A stretch of DNA of 13,233 nucleotides from Promethearchaeota archaeon. GTDB taxonomy: Archaea > Asgardarchaeota > Lokiarchaeia > Sigyniarchaeales > SOKP01. Positions 1 to 6,816 of this stretch are shown one piece after another. Within the stretch, counting starts at the first letter, position 1. Each line of letters opens with the position of its first letter. Position numbers and translations under genes: made by a program. Under the pieces are notes generated by a model. It had not been told where the DNA came from and made no database searches. It was given only the letters and a program-made list of their open reading frames with translations. Location: assembly GCA_030615145.1 (NCBI GenBank), contig JAUWZT010000083.1:1-13233 (forward strand). The letters run 5' to 3'.

Positions 1-239
1 ATCATCTATAATATCTTGTCTTTTTTTATACAAATCTGTTAATTTTCGTCCTAAAATACCCTCCATTTTTTCGTCGGCAAATAAATTTGCGGCTTGATTA
101 TAGTCTAATAATTCAAAATCCTTATCATAATAATTCCAAATATAAGTCGGAATCGGAAATGATTTAAATAGAGCCTCATATATTTCTGGAGTTCCATTTA
201 ATTTAGTATTACTCGCACCTTTTTTTTTTCAAAGGTCAT
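1..239 (-). CDS. PAS-domain sensor protein, N-terminal part, apparent frameshift, runs off left edge
   Basis: Reading leftward, an ATG at 239-237 starts MTFEKKK and enters a run of ten A residues (220-229 on this strand). The ATG frame then meets a stop after 13 codons, while the neighbouring frame opens from 228 to the left edge and encodes a clear PAS-like N-terminus (ALFKSFPIPTYIWNYY, then ELLDYNQAANLF and GRKLTDLY). No ATG, GTG or TTG precedes the PAS core in that frame, so the two pieces must belong together; one extra A in the run would join them. PAS domains are cytosolic sensing modules, most often in histidine kinases. A co-oriented receiver-domain gene lies about 220 bp upstream, which supports a two-component pair, but the kinase domain is outside the window. 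The frameshift may be a sequencing or assembly error, a slippage site, or a real mutation. Confidence 0.7.
220..229 (-). repeat. 10-nt homopolymer (poly-A in the gene strand) at the frame break
   Basis: Ten consecutive T on the plus strand, so A in the sense of the PAS gene, lie four codons after its start. Either 8 or 11 A would restore one continuous frame from the ATG into the PAS domain. Runs of this length are prone to sequencing indels and to polymerase slippage. Confidence 0.75.
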
Positions 240-360
240 CAACTTATAAAACTTACTTCAAAATCAATAAATAGATAATATTATTACTTGAGTATGTTTT
301 CAAAATATTAGATAAAAGATGTTTTATTTAACAATTCGTATTACAAATTTTTGTTTAAAA

Positions 361-380
361 ATTATTAAAAAAAAAATATT
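361..380 (-). terminator. U-rich terminator after receiver gene/remnant
   Basis: On the minus strand a run of ten T (376-367) follows the TAG of the remnant and is in turn followed by more T-rich sequence. Archaeal transcription often ends at such oligo-T tracts without a strong hairpin. It would end the receiver-gene transcript before the PAS gene. Confidence 0.45.
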
Positions 381-381
381 A

Positions 382-446
382 CTATTCTTCCATTTCTTTT
401 AGTTTTCTAATTAAGAACGCTTCAGGTTCGTTTAGTTCTATCGTTA
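382..446 (-). pseudogene. Fragment duplicated from the ABC-like gene (copy of 2121-2182)
   Basis: Positions 385-446 match 2121-2182 at 58 of 62 bases by eye, in the same orientation. Read on the minus strand the fragment encodes TIELNEPEAFLIRKLKEMEE followed by TAG (384-382). The full-length gene has IELNDPEEILIRKLKEMEE and continues for about 55 more residues. Three of the four differences change an amino acid. The fragment has no start codon of its own and begins in a different frame just after the receiver gene's stop. It looks like a remnant of a decayed paralogue or a small duplicated block. Confidence 0.65.
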
Positions 447-458
447 AATCGAATAGCC

Positions 459-824
459 TTAAACTAAGTTAACTACTCTGTTGATTTCGGTTTGTAGTTG
501 AATTACGGTAAAAGGTTTTTCGATAAAAGAAATAGCACCTATTTCAAGCGCTCGTCTTTTAATTGAATTATCTGCGCTTGTAAAAATAATTTTAGTGTGG
601 TTATTGAATTTCATCAATTCAATGGTCGTGTCAATTCCATTTTTAACTGGCATTCGATGGTCCATTAAAATTACATCAGGTATAGAAGAAAAAGACATGA
701 ATTTTTCAATGGCTTCTTTTCCGTTGCTCGCTTTATCAACGACTTCAAATCCGAACGTCGTTAGCATCATCTCATATAACCTTTGCAACGACAAATCGTC
801 TTCTACGATAAATACTGAAACCAT
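459..824 (-). CDS. Stand-alone response-regulator receiver domain (CheY-like)
   Basis: This 121-residue protein is one receiver domain with no output domain. It has the acidic pair Asp9-Asp10 (VFIVEDD), the phosphoacceptor Asp55 (VILMDHRMP), the switch Thr82 (IIFTSAD) and the conserved Lys103 (FIEKPF). Receiver domains take a phosphoryl group from a histidine kinase onto the Asp and change partner binding. Here the output must be by protein contact, since the protein ends at the last helix. The start is supported by AAGGTG about 6 nt upstream of the ATG. The co-oriented PAS protein downstream is a likely partner. Function beyond phosphotransfer cannot be read from the sequence. Confidence 0.93.
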   Translation of the reverse strand: MVSVFIVEDDLSLQRLYEMMLTTFGFEVVDKASNGKEAIEKFMSFSSIPDVILMDHRMPVKNGIDTTIELMKFNNHTKIIFTSADNSIKRRALEIGAISFIEKPFTVIQLQTEINRVVNLV

Positions 825-879
825 TAAATCACCTTGTTTTTAATATTCAAAAATTAATTCCTTCAACATCATCATCTAG

Positions 880-891
880 GCTTTATACTCC
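880..891 (-). promoter_or_regulatory. Possible TATA box for receiver gene
   Basis: On the minus strand GAGTATAAAGCC lies about 60 nt upstream of the receiver ATG, which would give a leader of roughly 30 nt containing the AAGGTG site. A second TATA-like stretch (ATTATAAAC, about 925-935) is an alternative. Assignment is by spacing and composition only. Confidence 0.3.
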
Positions 892-1060
892 ACCCAGATT
901 TCCCTGTTATTATCAGTTTATAATTTTTTTTTCAAATCAATAAAATCTAGGTTGAAATAATCAACTCAATCATTTAATAATTACGAATTTAAACAAAATT
1001 CTACTAAACAAGATAATACAAAAAACATTTTTTATTTCAATTATAGTTAAAATTAGTTTA

Positions 1061-1092
1061 AAAATAAAAAAGAAGAAGTAGGAAGAAAAAAC
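1061..1092 (-). terminator. Pyrimidine-rich terminator at the end of the ABC unit
   Basis: Just after the TAA of the longin-like gene the minus strand reads TTTTTTCTTCCTACTTCTTC and then more T-rich sequence. Several T-tracts in a row directly after a stop match archaeal intrinsic termination. It marks the probable 3' end of the long leftward transcript. Confidence 0.45.
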
Positions 1093-1103
1093 TTATCTTT
1101 ATT

Positions 1104-1910
1104 TTACTTCTTTAAAAACCTTTTTGAAGAGAATCTTATGCCGGCAAACAAGAAAAACAAAGAGAAAATCAATGTTAACGGTAAATGTCCAATAACGATG
1201 TAGGCAAAAGTGGGTTCTGCTGAGTAGGCAAATAAAACAATAGTTACAACTAAATGAATAATAGAGTTCGCAATGGCAACTTTTCGATTTGGAGACAAAA
1301 TACCAAAAAGAAAATTAGGAAATAGAAATAAAATTATGATATTCCCAGTTGATAACAGAATCAAAGCCGGAAAAAATCTTGTGAACAGATCATCACCATA
1401 TAGATATTGAGTTAGGTCAAAAGCCGTAAAAATAAATAGAGTAGTAAAAATACTGAGTAAAATTAAAGGGTAGATAAGCGAACCGTTAATTAACCATGAT
1501 ATTACCACTCTAATTATGGTGGAGCTTATAACTTTTCCTTTTAAATTGCTTTGAATGTTTTTTTCCATTTCTTCTTGAATGATTTTTTCTGGGTCATAAT
1601 CAGGCGAATAGGAATCGATAAATTCTTGTAAAATGCTTTTCAATATTTTAGCGACTAATTCGTTGTTATCATTTGAACTCACGATCACGGCTCCGAGTAA
1701 CCGTTCGTCTTGTTTTGGGACGATGATAAGTTTATTATTTTCCCCAAGATTAACGTTTTTAACTGCCGTACCTAAGGCCTCCCTACTGAAGTTAGTTATA
1801 GATGTAAAAAAACCTATTAATAAATTGTCATCGTATTTTTGTTCTTTCTCAAAATTTTTGGAATATAATAACCTTCCGTTTTCGTCCATAATATAAAGAT
1901 TTTTTAGCAT
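1104..1910 (-). CDS. Longin/roadblock-like domain fused to a multi-pass membrane segment
   Basis: From the ATG at 1910 the protein has 268 residues. A GTG two codons upstream (1916) lies inside the ribosome binding site (ATGAGGAGTGAGTATG, giving GAGGAG with 5-nt spacing), so ATG 1910 is the better start. Residues 1-100 read as a small alpha/beta domain (MLKNLYIMDENGRLLYSKNF, later KLIIVPKQDE and LLGAVIVSS) of the longin/roadblock type often seen in Asgard proteins; these domains regulate small GTPases and trafficking complexes. Residues 108-128 are charged and helical. Four or five hydrophobic helices follow, at about 136-164, 180-205, 211-231 and 237-258, with a basic C-terminus. It lies 39 bp after the pseudo-ATPase gene and probably shares its transcript. 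The domain call is by pattern only; joining a longin-like domain to a membrane bundle suggests a cytosolic docking or regulatory subunit. Confidence 0.75.
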   Translation of the reverse strand: MLKNLYIMDENGRLLYSKNFEKEQKYDDNLLIGFFTSITNFSREALGTAVKNVNLGENNKLIIVPKQDERLLGAVIVSSNDNNELVAKILKSILQEFIDSYSPDYDPEKIIQEEMEKNIQSNLKGKVISSTIIRVVISWLINGSLIYPLILLSIFTTLFIFTAFDLTQYLYGDDLFTRFFPALILLSTGNIIILFLFPNFLFGILSPNRKVAIANSIIHLVVTIVLFAYSAEPTFAYIVIGHLPLTLIFSLFFLFAGIRFSSKRFLKK

Positions 1911-1949
1911 ACTCACTCCTCATATTTTTTCATAATTTGGTTTTAAATT

Positions 1950-3647
1950 TTATTTATTTTCAACAAATTCTAAATATTCTCCAATGGAGGCAGTAGATTT
2001 TTTAAAACTTTGTAAACGTGGACCAAATAATTCTGTTATCTTTACAATTACATTATTTGTATTTGATTTAAGAAAAATCTTATATTTTTCATTCTTTCTT
2101 TCTTCAATTATTACTTCAATTTCTTCCATTTCTTTTAGTTTTCTAATTAAGATCTCTTCAGGATCATTTAGTTCTATCGTTACAATCTCGCCATATTGAG
2201 GCAATTCTTTAATATAATCGTTAAAAGATCCTATTTTTGTTGCTCTTTTGGTGATCGTAAAAATTTGGTCGCAATTTAATACGATCTCCTCAGATCCATG
2301 GAAAATCATAATTACATGAAATTCTTGCTTAATTTTATCTATGTAATTGTTAAATTTTTCATATTCAAATTTTCCTAAAATTCTATAAGGTATTGAAAAC
2401 ATTATAATAGTTGGTGCCTGGATTAAAGCGCGTGCTATTGAGAAAAGTAGGTATTCTAAAGATGTTAACTCTGAGAACTTTTTATTTTTCTTATTTAGCA
2501 TCCCAGTTACTTCCAAAACATTTTTTATAAACTTTTTTTTACGATTGAACTTATAAGTTGTTTCCAAAATTAAATCTTCAATAATTTCATCTATATTTTG
2601 ACCTAATCCAGCATTTTTTAATAAATCGTTGAATACATTCTTTCTTTCTTTATATCTCTCATTCAAATTTATCTTGTATTGAAATGCTTTCTTTACCTTC
2701 ATATTTGTTATTACTGAGTCGTAAGGTGGAGGTAAAAGACAAATTTTCTCTTTTTCTTCTTTTGATAACGATTTTAAGGGATTTCCGAAAATTTCCATTG
2801 ACCCTGTATAATCTAGTTGCAAGCCTCCTATGATCTCAAACAGATTCAATAAGTCTAATCTATGATCAACATTATTTAAGTCGTACATTACGCCAATAGA
2901 CTTTCCTCTATGAATTTTAAAAGAAAGATTATTAATTGCTTCTCCCACTGACACGTCATCAAAAACTAAATATTGAGAATTCTCTTTTAAAGGTTCGAGA
3001 TTGACCTGTTTTGAAATAATTTCACAGATTTTTTCAATTATTTCAAGAACATGCGGAGGATTTTCTATATCCCAGTTTCTTATAATTTCTTCTTCGTTAA
3101 ATCCTCTTTCAGTAATAATCCTTGACAAAGATTTTGAAAATGAAAAGGATGGTAAAATTGGGTATTTTTCAAATTTAATTTTTAATTTAGTAGCGAAATT
3201 GGGATAAGAGATTCGAATCTCTCTATAGTATGGGTTACTTTTTATTTGTAAATTTTCAAACTTATTATCAATTAGTTCAACCTCATTGTTCAAAATTCCT
3301 AAACGTTTTTGAAATTCTTGTCTAATTATTCTTCTCATACGCCGAATAATCTTCATTGGATTGATAAGACCATCTTCATCGAAGTCTGGTTCAAATATAA
3401 TCTCAAAGAAATCAATCTCATCTTCAAGAGGGGTATAAATCTTTAATAATGGAACTCCTTTCTCAAGGACATCGCTATTAGTAAAAAATAATACTTCAAT
3501 AAACGACTTTTTATAAATTAAATCAATAATAGAAGCAATTCCAAAAGTGTCTTCTCTATAAGTCATCCAAAAGCGTTTAGAAACTCGGATAGCGTCCAAG
3601 ACTTTTAATCTTAATCGTTCTAATTCTATTTCTCTAGAATTCTTCAA
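1950..3647 (-). CDS. Degenerate ABC-ATPase-like protein (pseudo-NBD) with E2/RWD-like N-terminal region
   Basis: The preferred start is TTG at 3647 (565 residues), 7 nt behind GAGGTG; a TTG at 3662 would overlap that site. It overlaps the end of the preceding gene by 14 nt. Residues about 225-475 follow the order of an ABC nucleotide-binding domain (YLVFDDVSVGEAINNLSFKI, then FSELTSLEYLLFSIARALIQ, then IMIFHGSEE), but the catalytic sites are gone: the P-loop position reads GVMYDLNNVDHR with no GKS/T, the signature is LTSLE instead of LSGGQ, and Walker B is IIMFSIPY with no Asp-Glu. Residues about 485-560 resemble the C-terminal domain of ABC-2-type ATPases. The N-terminal about 215 residues are soluble, and ISYPNFATKLKIKF...YPILPSFSFSKS with an IIRNW motif recalls E2/RWD folds (weak). 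It probably acts as a structural or regulatory NBD in the neighbouring transporter. Confidence 0.8.
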   Translation of the reverse strand: MKNSREIELERLRLKVLDAIRVSKRFWMTYREDTFGIASIIDLIYKKSFIEVLFFTNSDVLEKGVPLLKIYTPLEDEIDFFEIIFEPDFDEDGLINPMKIIRRMRRIIRQEFQKRLGILNNEVELIDNKFENLQIKSNPYYREIRISYPNFATKLKIKFEKYPILPSFSFSKSLSRIITERGFNEEEIIRNWDIENPPHVLEIIEKICEIISKQVNLEPLKENSQYLVFDDVSVGEAINNLSFKIHRGKSIGVMYDLNNVDHRLDLLNLFEIIGGLQLDYTGSMEIFGNPLKSLSKEEKEKICLLPPPYDSVITNMKVKKAFQYKINLNERYKERKNVFNDLLKNAGLGQNIDEIIEDLILETTYKFNRKKKFIKNVLEVTGMLNKKNKKFSELTSLEYLLFSIARALIQAPTIIMFSIPYRILGKFEYEKFNNYIDKIKQEFHVIMIFHGSEEIVLNCDQIFTITKRATKIGSFNDYIKELPQYGEIVTIELNDPEEILIRKLKEMEEIEVIIEERKNEKYKIFLKSNTNNVIVKITELFGPRLQSFKKSTASIGEYLEFVENK

Positions 3648-6600
3648 TTTCAGGCACCTCAATTAATTTATATCTGAAGAATTGTTCCATTTTAGAATCG
3701 ATTTGCTTTATTTCTTGGATGGAATCTTTACCAATTTCATTTTCGATTTTTTCAATTAGTTCTTTTAAGTTTAATTCGGTAAATAATGAATAATCAGTTC
3801 CCGCTTTATTTTCAAGAACGCTTTCTATGCCATCTATAGATTCGAGCGTTTTAATTAAATTCTCTTTTAGTTCTTTGAAACACACTTCTATAGAACGTCC
3901 TTTTCCAGGTAACTGAGCTAAAAGATCTTTTGGTTTCCCGAAGTCTATAACGCCGCGATTTCTGCCGAAAATAGCAACACGATGGCAGAAGCGAGATTCT
4001 TCAGGGTAATGAGTTATTACAATTAGAGTAGTTCCAAATTGCTCGTTGATTTTTGTAAGAGCTAACCATAAGTTTTCGCGTATGATTGGATCTAATCCTG
4101 AAGTAGGTTCATCTAAAATAAGAAAAATTGGGGCGTGAATTAGCCCAATTGCAATGCTAACCCTTCTTTTTTGGCCCCCCGAAAGGTTTCTCACGAGTTC
4201 ATTAAATTTATCTTCAATTTCAAGATTACGCAAAAGTCTCCTAGACCTACTTATTATTTCTTGTTCTGTTAACCCATATTGATTTCCAAAATATAACAAG
4301 TTTTCAAAGACAGTAAAATTATAATAAATTTTCCCTAGATCTTGGGGAACATAGCCGTATATTGGTCTTATCCTTTTAGAATTTTTTTTATTAATGTCCA
4401 TTCCATAAATTTGACAAAATCCCGTAATTTTTCTCATTCCCAACAACCCTTTTACAAAAGTCGATTTTCCTGCCCCACTTTCCCCTAAGATTCCTAGTAT
4501 TTGCCCATGATCTATTTTCATTGACACAGCGTCAACAATCAATTTCCCTCCAGCAAATACGCTAAACATTTCGCAATTAATTGCTGGAAATCTTTGTAAA
4601 TAGGATGGTGTAATTTTTCCACTAAGACCTAATTTTTCTATAATTCTTTTGATTAACGAGAGTCTTTTGCGTATTTTTAAAAATATATATAGACCAATAA
4701 ATCCAGCTTCAGTAAGTAAGATATAAATTAATAATTGATTCCAAGGTTTTGAATCAAAACTCTGGTTATATTTTAATTCGTCTATAATTATAATTCCATA
4801 GGGAGAATTTCGTAAATCAGCTCCAAAATCAGGGTTATCTCCTATCCCTCCTGTGTTGGTGCTTATACATCCCGAAAACCATGTTAAAGCTTCTTGAATG
4901 TTATCTGGTTGAAAGTTGTAGTCGTAAAGAGCCTTAGAAGCAAGATAGGTCACTATAAAAGATGAAGGTAAACCTAAAGAGGCCCCCATCATGGGTAGAA
5001 GTGAAAAACTTCCATCGGAAGTTTGCGCAAGCTTTAAAAAATCAATTGCGGTCATTTTAGACATTGGACCGTTAACAAAATCCTCGTAAAAGATTTGCAA
5101 ACCGTAATATGTAGAAATAACGTCGCTATGAAATCCTATAATGATTGAAAATCCTCCATCAGCGTTTTGGCACGACCTTACCCATTGAGAAAGATTATTA
5201 TAATGAATTTGATCCAACCCATTAATTAATTCTAGAGAAATTAATGCCCAATATGTACTTTCTACAGTGGACGCATTCTTATCGATTAAATTAGCAAAAA
5301 TTATAGAATAAGACCCGAAAAGAGATAGTAAATAATCGATATCGTCCCCAACTCTGAAACCTCCATCAGGATTTTGCATGTTAGACAAGAAATTTTTTGT
5401 CAGATTTAAAGCACTTGGAAGAAACCAAGGTCGATCTGCGGGATTAAGCATTTGAAACAGTTTTAATCCACAATACGTAGCAAAAAGCGTTGCTTCTTGA
5501 CCTGGTTGTGAACCAAATCCTCCATCGTTAATATTATAACATGCTTTTGTAAAATTTAAGATATTGCTTATTAGGTATTGAAATTGCGCGGTCTGTATTG
5601 AATCGAGATACCCCATACTAAAATAAGTTAAAATTCCAAAATAATTAGTTTCGATTGTTATTTGCCCAAATAGAGCGTTTTTTGCTTGGAAAAAGTGTAG
5701 CCATTTATAGTAATTAATTTTAATTTGTTTTATAACATCAATTACTTCTTGAGTAAGAAGTAACTTACTTTCTAAAATCTTAATTGATTTCATCGCTGCC
5801 CAACCAGATGTGAAATCAGACTTAGTTACATTTGGATGGGTACCAAATCCTCCATCATTATTTGAACAATTAAAGACATATTCTAACGTTTTAGAAGCGT
5901 TTGTTAAAGAAAGTCCTAATAAATCTAGCGAAGAAATGGCGTAATAAGTTGAGTGGACATCAGTAGTACCCGTTTCAGGGTTAATATACCCCCCATCGAA
6001 TGGGTTATACAATGAGTTAAAATAAACTCCAATGGCTATTAGTTCACCTAAATTATAAGACATATTCATTCTTAAAAAAGCTCTTACACCATAGAAGGTC
6101 GTTTCTGGATTTGAAGCTAAAGAATCGTTTGTTAATCGATAACTACCTCCAAGCCATGTAGAATTAATAAATTCTTCAACATTTTGATTTAGAAGTAAAG
6201 AACTCTCTGATAAACTATACGCAAGTTCAATCGCACAGAATGTAGAAATAATGTCAGAATCGTTTAAGAACTGATTAACCTTAAAACCCCATCCCCCTTC
6301 ATTTAAAGAAGTTGAAAGGTAATTTGCGATATTACTCGTTTCTCCAAGAATTATCTTGCGTTCAAGATACGATTTATTGGCTATTTCTAAAGTTTCGATT
6401 GCTTCATAGGTTGAAAACATATTTCCAAATCCTGCTATATCTGAATAGGATCCATCGATATTTTGTTTTTCAAAGATGTAATCAAAAAAGAAATTACGGG
6501 AAAAAGACTCAATATTTAGATTATAATTAGGATTTATTAATTCAGGAGCATAAATACTTGAAAATGTGAAATTAATAGAATCAATAGCTCTAAAATTTGA

Positions 6601-6816
6601 ATCAATTTCTGGTTCTACAAACAGTCCTATATCGTTATGGTGTGTGCTTGTAAATGAAGTTGCCATATTTTTAACTTGTTCTACGTCTTTTTCGTCAATA
6701 AAATAAGTCCAACGAACATTTATTAAAACCAAAGTTATGATTGGAGTTCCTATAAGAATACAGACTATCATAAAATTTTTTAGTCTTTTTTCGTTTTTCC
6801 GACTTAATTTTAAGAT
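3634..6816 (-). CDS. Membrane protein fusing extracytoplasmic prenyltransferase/terpene-cyclase-type repeats to an ABC ATPase
   Basis: The first ATG (6771, 1045 residues) lacks a ribosome binding site. An in-frame AUC at 6816, 6 nt behind AGGTGG, adds a basic leader (LKLSRKNEKRLKNF) before the first helix and is preferred (1060 residues). In ATG numbering: signal anchor at 4-22; about eleven alpha-helical repeats at 90-670 marked by DGGF/DGGY/EGGWGF turns and TYYA/TYWAL helices, as in squalene-hopene cyclase and protein prenyltransferase beta toroids; membrane helix at 676-699; intact ABC domain with Walker A GESGAGKS (763-770), Gln810, LSGGQ (863-867), Walker B LILDEP (884-889) and His921; C-terminal accessory domain at 958-1040. 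Topology puts the toroid outside and the ATPase inside. No DXDD cyclase motif or clear Asp-Cys-His zinc set of protein prenyltransferases is visible, so the toroid may bind rather than convert its ligand. It is probably an active half of the neighbouring exporter. Confidence 0.85.
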   Translation of the reverse strand: MLKLSRKNEKRLKNFMIVCILIGTPIITLVLINVRWTYFIDEKDVEQVKNMATSFTSTHHNDIGLFVEPEIDSNFRAIDSINFTFSSIYAPELINPNYNLNIESFSRNFFFDYIFEKQNIDGSYSDIAGFGNMFSTYEAIETLEIANKSYLERKIILGETSNIANYLSTSLNEGGWGFKVNQFLNDSDIISTFCAIELAYSLSESSLLLNQNVEEFINSTWLGGSYRLTNDSLASNPETTFYGVRAFLRMNMSYNLGELIAIGVYFNSLYNPFDGGYINPETGTTDVHSTYYAISSLDLLGLSLTNASKTLEYVFNCSNNDGGFGTHPNVTKSDFTSGWAAMKSIKILESKLLLTQEVIDVIKQIKINYYKWLHFFQAKNALFGQITIETNYFGILTYFSMGYLDSIQTAQFQYLISNILNFTKACYNINDGGFGSQPGQEATLFATYCGLKLFQMLNPADRPWFLPSALNLTKNFLSNMQNPDGGFRVGDDIDYLLSLFGSYSIIFANLIDKNASTVESTYWALISLELINGLDQIHYNNLSQWVRSCQNADGGFSIIIGFHSDVISTYYGLQIFYEDFVNGPMSKMTAIDFLKLAQTSDGSFSLLPMMGASLGLPSSFIVTYLASKALYDYNFQPDNIQEALTWFSGCISTNTGGIGDNPDFGADLRNSPYGIIIIDELKYNQSFDSKPWNQLLIYILLTEAGFIGLYIFLKIRKRLSLIKRIIEKLGLSGKITPSYLQRFPAINCEMFSVFAGGKLIVDAVSMKIDHGQILGILGESGAGKSTFVKGLLGMRKITGFCQIYGMDINKKNSKRIRPIYGYVPQDLGKIYYNFTVFENLLYFGNQYGLTEQEIISRSRRLLRNLEIEDKFNELVRNLSGGQKRRVSIAIGLIHAPIFLILDEPTSGLDPIIRENLWLALTKINEQFGTTLIVITHYPEESRFCHRVAIFGRNRGVIDFGKPKDLLAQLPGKGRSIEVCFKELKENLIKTLESIDGIESVLENKAGTDYSLFTELNLKELIEKIENEIGKDSIQEIKQIDSKMEQFFRYKLIEVPEIEEF

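Larger units (their letters stand above)
240..458. other. Gap between receiver gene and PAS gene
   Basis: This 219-bp stretch has no intact gene. Its left part (240-360) is plain AT-rich sequence leading to the PAS start. Its right part holds a 62-bp segment nearly identical to 2121-2182, directly followed, in the minus-strand direction, by a run of ten T. The receiver gene ends at its right border. Confidence 0.6.
844..1103. other. Intergenic region between longin-like gene and receiver gene
   Basis: This 260-bp AT-rich stretch has no ORF with convincing coding character on either strand. Its right end is the pyrimidine-rich (minus strand) tail after the longin-like gene, and its left end carries the candidate promoter of the receiver gene. 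I see no repeat or RNA gene in the middle. Confidence 0.6.

Noticed and set aside
595..843. 82-codon plus-strand ORF opposite the receiver gene
   Set aside because: It is antisense to a complete receiver domain with all key residues.
1950..3647. Frameshifted active ABC ATPase
   Set aside because: The frame is continuous over the whole domain and the motif positions are substituted rather than interrupted, so an inactive but maintained protein fits better.
3634..6816. Active squalene-hopene cyclase, protein prenyltransferase or thioester-containing complement-like protein
   Set aside because: The repeats match the toroid pattern, but no DXDD, no convincing Asp-Cys-His zinc set and no GCGEQ thioester motif are visible.
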